A stretch of 50,920 bases of DNA from Alistipes sp. CAG:831 (GTDB taxonomy: Bacteria > Bacteroidota > Bacteroidia > Bacteroidales > UBA932), in assembly GCA_000432775.1 (NCBI GenBank), contig HF990413.1:1-50920 (forward strand), read 5' to 3'. The notes under the pieces are model-generated. The model had not been told where the DNA came from. It was given only the letters and a program-made list of their open reading frames with translations, and did no database searches. The position numbers were made by a program, and so were the translations under genes. Position 1 is the first letter of the stretch. Every line of letters begins with the position of its first letter. This document shows, one piece after another, positions 39,783 to 47,314 of this stretch.

Positions 39783-41609
39783 ATGCTGAAGATACTGCCT
39801 CCCAATATATCCAATCTCATCGCTGCCGGTGAGGTGGTCCAGCGTCCGTCCTCTGTGGTCAAGGAGCTTGTGGAGAATGCCATAGACGCCGGATCCGGTT
39901 CTGTAAGTGTAATCGTAGAGGATGCGGGCAAGACCCTTATCCAGGTGATAGATGACGGCTGCGGCATGACTCCGGAAGAGGCGCGGCTCTGTTTCGAGAG
40001 GCACGCGACCTCGAAAATATCCGAAGCCTCCGACCTTTCCTCCATCATGACGTACGGGTTCAGGGGCGAGGCGCTTCCCTCCATAGCGGCGGTGGCCGAG
40101 GTGACTCTGAGGACCCGCAGGAAAGGAGCGGATACCGGTACGGAGACGATATTCACTCCTTCCGGCTTTGTCTCCCAGGAGGAAGCTGCCATGCCGGAGG
40201 GAACCAATATCGCCGTCCGCAATATTTTCTACAGTCTGCCTGCCCGCCGCAAGTTCCTCAAGTCGGACAATACCGAGCTGAGGCAGATTATTTCCGAATT
40301 CTCCCATGTGGCACTCTGCCGTCCAGACATAGGTGTCAGGCTGGTCCACAACGGGAAGGACATCTACAATCTCAAGCGGGCCAACTCCCTCAAACAGAGG
40401 ATTCTCGAGATTGAAGGCAAGGACATGGGCAAGGAACTCATCGATGTGTCCACCTCGACCCGCATCATAGGTGTGTCAGGCTTCGTGGGCAATCCTCAGG
40501 ATGCCCGCCGCAGTGCCGGCAACCAGTATTTCTTCGTCAACGGCAGGTATTTCCGCTCGCCCTATTTCCATAAGGCGGTGATGAAAGCCTACGACAAGCT
40601 TATACCTGAAGGGACATATCCGTCTTACTACCTGTTCTTCAACGTGGCTCCTGAAAATGTGGACGTAAACATACATCCCGCCAAGACCGAGGTCAAGTTC
40701 GAGAACGAGACGGAGATATTCGAGCTGCTCACCGCCGTGGTGCGCGAAGCTCTGGGGCGGGGCTCGTTTATCCCCACGATAGATTTCGACCACGATACCC
40801 TGCCGGATATCCCTGCACCCTCGCAGTTTCATTATTCCAAGGGAAGCGGCGGAAATCGTCCCGTGTCCGGGAAAAAGACGGACTACGGGGCAATTCTTCC
40901 GGATGCGGCTGATGTCCCCTGGCATCGCTCCGCCTCCTCTGCTGCCGGCGGGGCATTGCCTTCCGCTGAATTTTCCCCTTCCGTCCCGGAGGTCTCCGGT
41001 TACGGCCATATCTTCGAGGACAGCGGAACGGCGGGAAGCGGGGCCGGGGTCATCCAGATTTCCAGCCGCTACATTGCGACCCCCATGCGCTCCGGACTGC
41101 TGATAGTGGACGTGCGCAGGGCCAGGGAGCGGATATTCTACGAGAGATACCTGAGGCAGCTGGACGACAGCTCGCCCATTTCCCATCAGGTGCTCTTCCC
41201 GTGTGCGGTGACCCTTCCGCCCGAGCGGTACCATCTGCTGATGGAAGACCCCGGAAGGCTGCGGCAGCTGGGATTCGACATTGAGGATGCGGGGGATTTC
41301 ACCATATCCGTCAAGGGACTGCCCGAAGGGTTCGGTACGGACGGGGAGGCTGTGCGGAAGGCTGTGGATGACATAGTGGCAGCGCTGATGGATGCCGGAC
41401 CGGATGGCCTCGTAAAGGCCTCTGCGAGGGAGGAAATGGCCCGGAAACTGGCCCGTGCCGCCGTTTCGGGGACTGACACCCGGATATCGGGAGATGAGGC
41501 ACGACTTTTGGTAGATACCTTGTTTTCATGCGCCGAGCCCGAGATTTCGCCGGCCGGCCGCAAGTGCATGTTTATATTGACAGAACAAGACATAGAGAGA
41601 CATTTATGA
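39783..41609 (+). CDS. mutL: DNA mismatch repair protein MutL
   Basis: The 608-residue GHKL ATPase couples MutS mismatch recognition to downstream repair. The N-terminal ATPase has ISNLIAAGEVVQRPSSVVKE, ELVENAIDAGSGSV, VIDDGCGMTPEEARLC and YGFRGEALPSI. Residues about 330-430 are a variable linker. The C-terminal dimerisation domain is present, but the endonuclease metal motif DQHAxxExxxxE reads DVRRARERIFYE, and the final CPHGRP-type motif reads SPAGRK. The protein may therefore lack intrinsic nicking activity. Overlaps the rhomboid gene by ATGA. Confidence 0.94.
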   Translation: MLKILPPNISNLIAAGEVVQRPSSVVKELVENAIDAGSGSVSVIVEDAGKTLIQVIDDGCGMTPEEARLCFERHATSKISEASDLSSIMTYGFRGEALPSIAAVAEVTLRTRRKGADTGTETIFTPSGFVSQEEAAMPEGTNIAVRNIFYSLPARRKFLKSDNTELRQIISEFSHVALCRPDIGVRLVHNGKDIYNLKRANSLKQRILEIEGKDMGKELIDVSTSTRIIGVSGFVGNPQDARRSAGNQYFFVNGRYFRSPYFHKAVMKAYDKLIPEGTYPSYYLFFNVAPENVDVNIHPAKTEVKFENETEIFELLTAVVREALGRGSFIPTIDFDHDTLPDIPAPSQFHYSKGSGGNRPVSGKKTDYGAILPDAADVPWHRSASSAAGGALPSAEFSPSVPEVSGYGHIFEDSGTAGSGAGVIQISSRYIATPMRSGLLIVDVRRARERIFYERYLRQLDDSSPISHQVLFPCAVTLPPERYHLLMEDPGRLRQLGFDIEDAGDFTISVKGLPEGFGTDGEAVRKAVDDIVAALMDAGPDGLVKASAREEMARKLARAAVSGTDTRISGDEARLLVDTLFSCAEPEISPAGRKCMFILTEQDIERHL

Positions 41610-42253
41610 ATTACGGCTATTACCGACCCGGACTGCCTTTCGTAGTCAAGAACCTGATAATCATCAACGCGATAGTCTTCGTAGTGACTATGTTCGCCCA
41701 GAACTTCATGTACGGGACCTTCTCGCTGTTCTATTTCACCTCGCCTTTCTTCAAGCCTTTCCAGCTGATTACCTACATGTTCATGCACGGGGGCTTCTGG
41801 CACATATTCTTCAATATGTTCTCGCTGTACATGTTCGGCAGCGTGCTGGAGAATTACTGGGGCGGCAAGAAGTTTTTCCTCTACTATATGGTCTGCGGCA
41901 TCGGTGCCGGACTGATCAACGAGCTGGTGATGTACCTCCAGATAGCCTTTGCCGAGACTCCTGGACTGGTCGAGGCCGCCATCAACCGGGTGCCTACCGT
42001 AGGCGCCTCCGGTGCCATCTACGGGCTGCTGCTGGCTTACGGAATGATGTTCCCGAACAATGTGCTGCAGTTCGTCTTCCCGCCCATAGCCTTGAAGGCC
42101 AAATGGATGGTGATTATCTTCGGAGCCATTGAGCTCATCTCCGGCCTTTCAGGACGGGGCGGCAACGTGGCCCATTTCGCCCATCTCGGCGGAATGATCT
42201 TCGGTATCATCATGATACTGTACTGGAAGAAAAAGAACAGGCTGTATTCCTAG
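41606..42253 (+). CDS. Rhomboid-family intramembrane serine protease
   Basis: The 215-residue polytopic protein has six or so membrane segments. The catalytic Ser is in GASGAIYGLLLAY and the His in AHFAHLGGMIFG. The N-terminal HGGFWHIFFNMFSLYMFG carries the conserved HxxxN-type loop. ATG 41606 overlaps the mutL stop. It cleaves membrane-spanning substrates, which are unknown here. The next gene, an EEP-fold enzyme with membrane helices, begins 24 bases on. Confidence 0.93.
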   Translation: MNYGYYRPGLPFVVKNLIIINAIVFVVTMFAQNFMYGTFSLFYFTSPFFKPFQLITYMFMHGGFWHIFFNMFSLYMFGSVLENYWGGKKFFLYYMVCGIGAGLINELVMYLQIAFAETPGLVEAAINRVPTVGASGAIYGLLLAYGMMFPNNVLQFVFPPIALKAKWMVIIFGAIELISGLSGRGGNVAHFAHLGGMIFGIIMILYWKKKNRLYS

Positions 42254-42277
42254 CCGCGCGTATATTGTTTCAGATAG

Positions 42278-43375
42278 ATGTCCCGGAACGAATCCAGAAA
42301 GCGGCGCAATCCTTTCCTGAGTCTGTCCTTCCGCGTAATCGCGACAGTGTGCTGCATACTGCTGCTGCTCAGTTACGTGTCGGTGCTGATAGACCCAGGA
42401 ATCTTTCCTCTGGCCGGATTTTTCGGCCTGTATTTCATCCCTATGCTGGCGGTCAATGTGCTGCTGCTGGTCCTGGCCCTGCTCAGGTGGTCGTCCTCGG
42501 CGTGGATTCCGGTCATTGCCCTGGTGCCGTCTCTCTTCTTCGCCGGTTTCTTCTTCCGCGCCGGAGACCGCAATGCCCCGCCCCAGAGTGTGGTTGAGCG
42601 GACGGAGGGGCTCAAGGTGCTGACGTGGAACGTGGGAGGATTCCGTTCCGGTACGGGAGCGGATGTCCGGGACAATATCCGTGGCGTGGCGGCTCTGGTG
42701 AGATCGGAGAGTCCGGATGTGGTGGCCATGCAGGAGTTCCGGACGGACGATCCCTCGGAGCTGCGCGGAATGTTCCCCGGTTATCCGCATGTACGGGAGC
42801 ATTTTTACCGGCTGCGCAACGGCGATTATGTCGGCAATGTCACTCTCAGCCGTCTGCCCCTGCTCTCTGACGGCAGCCTGCCCTTCAAGGGGACTACCAA
42901 TATGGTGCTTTATACGGATGTGGAATATCGGGACAGGGTGATAAGGCTGTACAATGTCCATCTGGAATCCAACAACATATCGCTGACTTCCCTGATCAAG
43001 AATGTGAGGGGCGGATATGACGAATTCTCCCAGGAATTTGTGGAAGCGCATGAGAAAGTTAAAAAATCCTCGTCCCGTCGGGGCGGTCAGGTACGGGCTT
43101 TGCTTGGGAATATTTCGGAGAGCGGACTGCCGGCGGTGATATGCGGGGATGTCAATGATACTCCGATGTCGTATTGTTTCCGGACTCTGCATGGGGGGAG
43201 GAAAGACTCGTTCTGCGAGGCCGGGAAGGGATTCGGAGCTACATACAGGGTGCTGTGGCCTTTGCTGCGCATAGACTACGTGTTCGTGCCGTCGGATGCG
43301 GAGGTGCTGTCGCATAGGACGCTGCGGGTGGAAAGCTCCGATCATTATCCCGTAATAGTGAAAGTACACATGTAA
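42278..43375 (+). CDS. Membrane-anchored endonuclease/exonuclease/phosphatase family protein
   Basis: The 365-residue protein has three N-terminal hydrophobic segments (about residues 17-100) and a soluble EEP domain: VLTWNVGGFRS, VVAMQEFRTDDPSE (catalytic Glu), VHLESNNIS, VICGDVNDTPMS (Asp-Asn pair) and SSDHYPVIVKV (Asp-His). The catalytic residues are complete. It could be a phosphodiesterase acting on lipid or nucleotide substrates; the function is unknown. It is in the mutL-rhomboid cluster and 11 bases before tsaC. Confidence 0.88.
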   Translation: MSRNESRKRRNPFLSLSFRVIATVCCILLLLSYVSVLIDPGIFPLAGFFGLYFIPMLAVNVLLLVLALLRWSSSAWIPVIALVPSLFFAGFFFRAGDRNAPPQSVVERTEGLKVLTWNVGGFRSGTGADVRDNIRGVAALVRSESPDVVAMQEFRTDDPSELRGMFPGYPHVREHFYRLRNGDYVGNVTLSRLPLLSDGSLPFKGTTNMVLYTDVEYRDRVIRLYNVHLESNNISLTSLIKNVRGGYDEFSQEFVEAHEKVKKSSSRRGGQVRALLGNISESGLPAVICGDVNDTPMSYCFRTLHGGRKDSFCEAGKGFGATYRVLWPLLRIDYVFVPSDAEVLSHRTLRVESSDHYPVIVKVHM

Positions 43376-43386
43376 ACATAACAGTT

Positions 43387-43959
43387 ATGATTCAGAGAAA
43401 AGAACAGATAGAAGAAGCGGTTAGGGTGCTGAGGTCGGGAGGGATCCTGCTTTATCCTACCGATACCATCTGGGGCATAGGATGTGACGCGACGGATGAG
43501 AAGGCCGTAGAACGCGTGTTCGAAATCAAGCAAAGGGCTGATTCCAAGAGCCTCATTATTCTTGCCTGCAACATGGACATGGTGGCCCGCTATGTACGGG
43601 AGATTCCCGAGATGGCCGTGACGGTAGAGTCTTTGAGCGACAAGCCCCTGACCATCATCTATCCAGAGGGCATCAACCTCGCCTCCAACGTCACCGCTGA
43701 GGACGGCAGCATAGCCATCCGTATCCCCAAGCACGACTTCTGCGTGGAGCTCGTCCGCCGCTTCGGCAAGCCGATAGTCTCCACCTCGGCCAACGTCTCC
43801 GGCACTCCTGCCCCCCGCCGCTATGCCGACATCCCGGATTCAGTCAAGGCAGCTGTCAATCTGAGCATTGACCCCTCCTTCGACCAGGGCTCCACGGGCA
43901 AGGCCTCGTCCATCATCAAGCTCGGGCTGCACAATGAGGTACAGGTAATCAGAGAATAA
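43387..43959 (+). CDS. L-threonylcarbamoyladenylate synthase (YrdC/Sua5 family)
   Basis: The 190-residue YrdC-domain enzyme makes threonylcarbamoyl-AMP for tRNA t6A. Motifs: GGILLYPTDTIWGIGCDATD, KQRADSKSLIILACNMDM, IRIPKHDF and GKPIVSTSANVSGTPAP. It has the short TsaC/YwlC-like form without the Sua5 C-terminal domain. It closes the plus-strand cluster that began at 39447. The tRNA-Gln gene lies 57 bases downstream. Confidence 0.92.
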   Translation: MIQRKEQIEEAVRVLRSGGILLYPTDTIWGIGCDATDEKAVERVFEIKQRADSKSLIILACNMDMVARYVREIPEMAVTVESLSDKPLTIIYPEGINLASNVTAEDGSIAIRIPKHDFCVELVRRFGKPIVSTSANVSGTPAPRRYADIPDSVKAAVNLSIDPSFDQGSTGKASSIIKLGLHNEVQVIRE

Positions 43960-43972
43960 ATTCAATTTTTTT

Positions 43973-44001
43973 TTGAATTTTCTAAAATTTGTCTACCTTT
44001 G
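43973..44001 (+). promoter_or_regulatory. Promoter of the tRNA-Gln/tRNA-Met unit
   Basis: TTG (43973-43975, within TTTTG) and TACCTTTG (43994-44001) are separated by 18 bases, a good fit to the Bacteroidetes -33/-7 consensus. Transcription would start near 44005, just before tRNA-Gln. Confidence 0.75.
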
Positions 44002-44016
44002 CGCTCCGATTCCAAT

Positions 44017-44087
44017 TGAGCTATGGTGTAATGGCAGCACGACAGATTCTGGCTCTGTAAATCTAGGTTCGACTCCTGGTAGCTCAA
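44017..44087 (+). tRNA. tRNA-Gln (anticodon CTG)
   Basis: The 71-nt cloverleaf has acceptor TGAGCTA/TAGCTCA, anticodon stem ACAGA/TCTGT with loop TTCTGGC (anticodon CTG), and T-arm CTAGG-TTCGACT-CCTGG with one G.T pair. CCA is not encoded (A then CAA). Confidence 0.93.
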
Positions 44088-44096
44088 CAAAATGAT

Positions 44097-44170
44097 GGCG
44101 AGATAGCTCAGCTGGTTAGAGCGCATGATTCATAATCATGAGGTCCCCAGTTCAATCCTGGGTCTCGCTA
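44097..44170 (+). tRNA. tRNA-Met (anticodon CAT)
   Basis: The 74-nt cloverleaf has acceptor GGCGAGA pairing TCTCGCT (first pair G.T), anticodon stem CATGA/TCATG with loop TTCATAA (anticodon CAT), and T-arm CCCAG-TTCAATC-CTGGG. It is not the initiator type, which has a mismatched first pair. An isoleucine tRNA with lysidine-modified CAT cannot be strictly excluded. CCA is not encoded. Ten bases separate it from tRNA-Gln. Confidence 0.88.
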
Positions 44171-44181
44171 CTCGACTTAGA

Positions 44182-44214
44182 AGCATCTGCATTGGTTTGC
44201 AGGTGCTTTTTTTT
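44182..44214 (+). terminator. Intrinsic terminator after tRNA-Met
   Basis: AGCATCTGCA (44182-44191) pairs with TGCAGGTGCT (44198-44207) with one T.G pair, followed by a run of T to 44214. It lies 11 bases past the tRNA. Confidence 0.85.
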
Positions 44215-44266
44215 CAAAAATCGGGTTATGTCAGGGCAGTAGAAGATGATACCGTTCAGTTAAAAG

Positions 44267-44320
44267 AATCTGCATCATTGCATATAAAAATGATGCAGAT
44301 TTATTCCAGATGATGCAGAT
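44267..44320. promoter_or_regulatory. Palindrome plus half-site upstream of fic
   Basis: AATCTGCATCATT (44267-44279) and AATGATGCAGATT (44289-44301) are exact reverse complements with a 9-base spacer. A third copy of ATGATGCAGAT lies at 44310-44320, about 17 bases before the fic -7 box. The arrangement suggests an operator that covers the upstream promoter region. Confidence 0.65.
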
Positions 44321-44337
44321 AATAGGTGGAAAAGTTG

Positions 44338-44345
44338 TAACTTTG
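44338..44345 (+). promoter_or_regulatory. -7 box of fic
   Basis: TAACTTTG is a perfect TAnnTTTG match, 23 bases before the ATG at 44369. Confidence 0.55.
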
Positions 44346-44368
44346 TATAGTATTTAAAAGTCAGGTAA

Positions 44369-45415
44369 ATGCATACATTTGATTATAAAGAGTCGCCCAA
44401 GAATCTGCTGACACCGGAAATAGTAAATATGCTGTCATCATTGCATGAGTTTAGAGGGAAGCAAGAGTTATATATTGAGGCGGAATCAGATATTTTGACA
44501 GCATTGTTGAATATCGCTAAAATCCAGAGTACAAAAGCTTCAAACAAGATAGAAGGTATCTATACTTCTGACGAACGGTTGGAAGCATTGGTTATGGAAA
44601 AAGCTGAACCTCAAAACCGTTCGGAGGAGGAAATAGCGGGATACCGTGAAGTGCTGGCTACGGTACATGACAGTTACGAGTATATTTCCATACGTCCAAA
44701 TAATATCCTGCAACTTCACCGTGATTTGTATGGCTTTAGCAGCAGTGATACGGGCGGAAGATTCAAGAACACGGATAATGTGATAGCCGAGTCTGACAAA
44801 GACGGAAAACAGCGTGTGAGATTTGCTCCTGTCCCCGCTTTCCAAACTGCAGAAGCGATGGAGGCGCTTTGTTCAGAATTCAATTCAGCCATAGACCGCT
44901 CTGAATACGACCCTCTGTTGTTGATTCCAATGTTCATCCTTGATTTTCTGTGCATTCATCCATTTAATGACGGCAACGGCCGTATGAGCCGTTTGCTTAC
45001 ATTGCTGTTGCTCTATCGCAGCGGATATATTGTCGGCAAATATATCAGTATGGAGATGCTGATTGAAAAAACAAAGGAGACATATTATGAGGCATTGCAG
45101 AATAGCTCCATCGGCTGGCATGACAATACAAGCGATTATACATCTTTCGTCAGATACTATTTGGGCGTAGTATTGAAAGGGTATAATGATTTTCAAGACC
45201 GTGTCGAACATTTGAAGTATCGGAAAATATCAAAAACGGAAAGGGTCAAAGCTGTGTTTGAAAAGAAACTCGGCATTATAAAAAAATCCGATATTGCAAC
45301 ACTTTGCCCTGACATAAGCGAAACCACCATAGAACGCAGCTTGAAAGAACTGCTCGAAAGTGGATATATTGAAAAAGTCGGTAAAGGCAGGGCTACGGGC
45401 TATGCAAAGAAATAA
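44369..45415 (+). CDS. Fic-family protein with inhibitory helix and C-terminal winged-helix domain
   Basis: The 348-residue AMP-transferase-fold protein has the intact Fic motif HPFNDGNGRMSRLL (about residues 198-211) with catalytic His. The N-terminal inhibitory motif [ST]xxxE[GN] is present as SNKIEG (about residues 61-66), so this is a class II Fic with built-in inhibition. The last 60 residues (KSDIATLCPDISETTIERSL, then LLESGYIEKVGKGRATGYAK) form a winged-helix DNA-binding domain, as in Fic proteins that control their own promoter. The gene is AT-rich compared with the core. It is the first gene after the tRNAs and their terminator. The target protein is unknown. Confidence 0.9.
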   Translation: MHTFDYKESPKNLLTPEIVNMLSSLHEFRGKQELYIEAESDILTALLNIAKIQSTKASNKIEGIYTSDERLEALVMEKAEPQNRSEEEIAGYREVLATVHDSYEYISIRPNNILQLHRDLYGFSSSDTGGRFKNTDNVIAESDKDGKQRVRFAPVPAFQTAEAMEALCSEFNSAIDRSEYDPLLLIPMFILDFLCIHPFNDGNGRMSRLLTLLLLYRSGYIVGKYISMEMLIEKTKETYYEALQNSSIGWHDNTSDYTSFVRYYLGVVLKGYNDFQDRVEHLKYRKISKTERVKAVFEKKLGIIKKSDIATLCPDISETTIERSLKELLESGYIEKVGKGRATGYAKK

Positions 45416-45466
45416 TTGATTTTCTGGAGGGAGCGCAGTTTGCCGTCTGCCCACTTCATTCTGTTT

Positions 45467-45619
45467 CTAAAAAAACAGTCCTCCCATAAAAATGAACGAC
45501 AGCATATAGACAGGTTTTGATTTGAGACCATAATCCGGATTCCAGACAAGATTGGAGGCAGAACCATATTTACTTCCTTTATATGCCAAAGGCGAAGCCG
45601 TAATATTATGGGCATCCAT
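45467..45619 (-). pseudogene. Possible outer-membrane protein C-terminal fragment
   Basis: A 50-residue minus-strand frame begins MDAHNITASPLAYKGSK and contains SASNLVWNPDYGLKSKPVY, with the last residues hydrophobic (MLSFIFMGGLFF). It has the look of the last strands of an outer-membrane protein rather than of a complete gene. A stop directly precedes the ATG. It is probably a remnant in the gap between fic and mntA. Confidence 0.25.
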
Positions 45620-45661
45620 TTAAAGAGAGATTGTTCATCTCCAGATAAAACTGGTATGGAA

Positions 45662-45692
45662 TTGGCATTTAGAACAGAAAAGACTATCTTTG
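45662..45692 (+). promoter_or_regulatory. Promoter of the MntA-HepT operon
   Basis: TTG (45662-45664) and TATCTTTG (45685-45692) are 20 bases apart, a good -33/-7 pair. The -7 box ends 7 bases before the mntA ATG, giving a very short leader. Confidence 0.72.
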
Positions 45693-45699
45693 CAGAGAT

Positions 45700-45999
45700 A
45701 TGATACTGATAGAACGTCATATAAAGAGCATTGCCGCCCTGTGCAGGAAGTACAAGGTGAACAGGCTGTTTGTGTTCGGCTCAGTGCTTACGGACAGGTT
45801 CAATGACGGAAGCGATATAGATATGGTCGTGGATTTCAAGAAAGACGAGGTGGAGGACTACTTTGACAACTACTTCGACTTCAAGTACTCATTACAGGAC
45901 CTTTTCGGCAGGGAAGTGGACTTGGTGGAGGAGCAGACGATTAGGAATCCTTATTTCCGGAAAAGTGTGGATTCAACCAAGCAGCTGATATATGGATGA
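45700..45999 (+). CDS. MntA-type nucleotidyltransferase antitoxin
   Basis: The 99-residue minimal nucleotidyltransferase contains GSVLTDRFNDGSDID, an exact GS-x10-DxD motif, and a third acidic site in VDLVEE. Such proteins act as antitoxins by AMPylating a tyrosine near the HEPN RNase motif of their partner. It overlaps the HEPN gene by 8 bases and shares its promoter. All catalytic residues look intact. Confidence 0.9.
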   Translation: MILIERHIKSIAALCRKYKVNRLFVFGSVLTDRFNDGSDIDMVVDFKKDEVEDYFDNYFDFKYSLQDLFGREVDLVEEQTIRNPYFRKSVDSTKQLIYG

Positions 46000-46345
46000 C
46001 GTCATCAACAAGCATCTGCAGGACATTCTGGATGCAGTCAATGAAGTCGAGTCATTCTTCGGAGACAGACCTAAATACTTCGGGGAATTCTGCGATGACC
46101 TGTGTCTGAGACGTGCGGTAGAAAGGGACATAGAGATAATCGGAGAGGCTATGAGCAGGATTCTAAAGGTGGACAGGGATATAGCCATCACCAACTCCAG
46201 AAAGATAGTGGATGCGAGAAACTATATCATCCACGGCTATGACAGTCTCTCAGCCGATATTCTCTGGAGCATAGTGATAAACCACCTGCCGAAACTGAAA
46301 GAAGAAGTTCGGACACTTCTGGAGCAGCAATCGGATTCCAATTGA
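45992..46345 (+). CDS. HepT-like HEPN domain RNase toxin (DUF86)
   Basis: The 117-residue all-helical HEPN protein has the RNase motif Rx4HxY as RNYIIHGY (about residues 76-83); the Tyr is the residue AMPylated by MntA in the studied system. RAVERDIEIIGEAMSRI is typical of the DUF86 family. The start overlaps mntA by 8 bases. Expected role: tRNA-cleaving toxin kept inactive by MntA. Confidence 0.9.
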   Translation: MDDVINKHLQDILDAVNEVESFFGDRPKYFGEFCDDLCLRRAVERDIEIIGEAMSRILKVDRDIAITNSRKIVDARNYIIHGYDSLSADILWSIVINHLPKLKEEVRTLLEQQSDSN

Positions 46346-46600
46346 CGCATACCATCCTTGTATCCGGCCCGGCCAGTATGAGTAAAGGACACGGGCGGAG
46401 TATCCATCCAAAACACCCCCCAGTATATCTTCCGTAAAAATCCGAATCAGTTTCAAGCAACTATCAGTGTAGGGCACATCATACAGGTACTGCTTTGGAT
46501 ATGTTCGGATTAAGACACGTTCACATCAGATGCCACAGTCTCCAAACCGTCCGATAAACGACTAATACATAGCATAGTCCATATAAAAGATGTTTAACCA

Positions 46601-46627
46601 GCCGTTCTCACAAGGAGCGGCATTTTT
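46601..46627 (+). terminator. Possible terminator in the gene-poor stretch
   Basis: GCCGTTCT (46601-46608) pairs with GGAGCGGC (46614-46621) with G.T pairs, followed by a short T-run (46623-46627). It lies about 255 bases after hepT, so it may belong to a lost gene. Confidence 0.45.
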
Positions 46628-46846
46628 CGTTTAAAGACATGACAGCACAGCAGATTGCAAATGAGATGATACTCTGCGGACAGAATCTGGTAATGGAGGA
46701 ACATCCAGCTTGATTCCGATTTGAGCTGGGATTGATTTGGAAGCCTTTATGCTTTTAATCTGCATTACAAACCCTCCATAGCCACAACTGACTAATATTT
46801 AGGTGCAATACACCACAATTTGAGTGCTGTTTGTAGAAAACTTTCG

Positions 46847-46854
46847 TATCTTTG
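46847..46854 (+). promoter_or_regulatory. Isolated -7 box without an obvious gene
   Basis: TATCTTTG is a perfect TAnnTTTG match preceded by TTTG sequences at non-standard spacing. No plausible gene starts just after it, so a short RNA or a remnant promoter is possible. Confidence 0.35.
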
Positions 46855-47314
46855 CCGTGTCTTACGGAGCAATCCGCAGGACAAGACATGTTGAAAGTGT
46901 TTTCGCACTGTCCTATGTAGAAAATGTGGCAGTTTTCAACGAATCAAGGACAACGAACAGCACTCATTCTTGTTTAGATAATGGAATGGGTTTTCTATAC
47001 CCGTACCCCATATCTATTCGAGTGTGGGGTATTGCATCGTTTATTTGATTCGGGTTAGCCACAACCTTCTACATGATAAGCGGAACAACTCCACGCTTGA
47101 ACCAAAACATAGTCAATATTTAATTGATTATCAAATCATTTAATCTGTATTCACTACGATTTGAGACCATAAAGTTCCCTATAGATACAAGCCACTCTGT
47201 AAATTACACTCAACACTAATAGTTTGGAAACCTACTTATATAGGATCAGATTACCATTTGGAATAGTCTTATACATAAGCGATGCGTCAAGCAAAAACAA
47301 ATAATAATGTAAAA

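Larger units (their letters stand above)
46346..47314. other. 970-bp gene-poor stretch in the island
   Basis: No convincing long gene is seen between hepT and the TIR-like gene. The stretch has a hairpin with a T-run (46601-46627), a 24-codon frame (46639-46713), an isolated -7 box (46847-46854) and a 7-bp inverted repeat TACCCCA/TGGGGTA (47004-47031). A 74-residue frame at 46824-47048 starts before the -7 box and has no recognisable features. The base composition is AT-rich. It may hold remnants of integrated elements. Confidence 0.5.

Noticed and set aside
44097..44170. Initiator tRNA
   Set aside because: The acceptor begins with a G.T pair rather than the C-A mismatch typical of initiator tRNA.
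46824..47048. 74-residue plus-strand frame
   Set aside because: Its ATG precedes the -7 box at 46847 and the product has no recognisable features.
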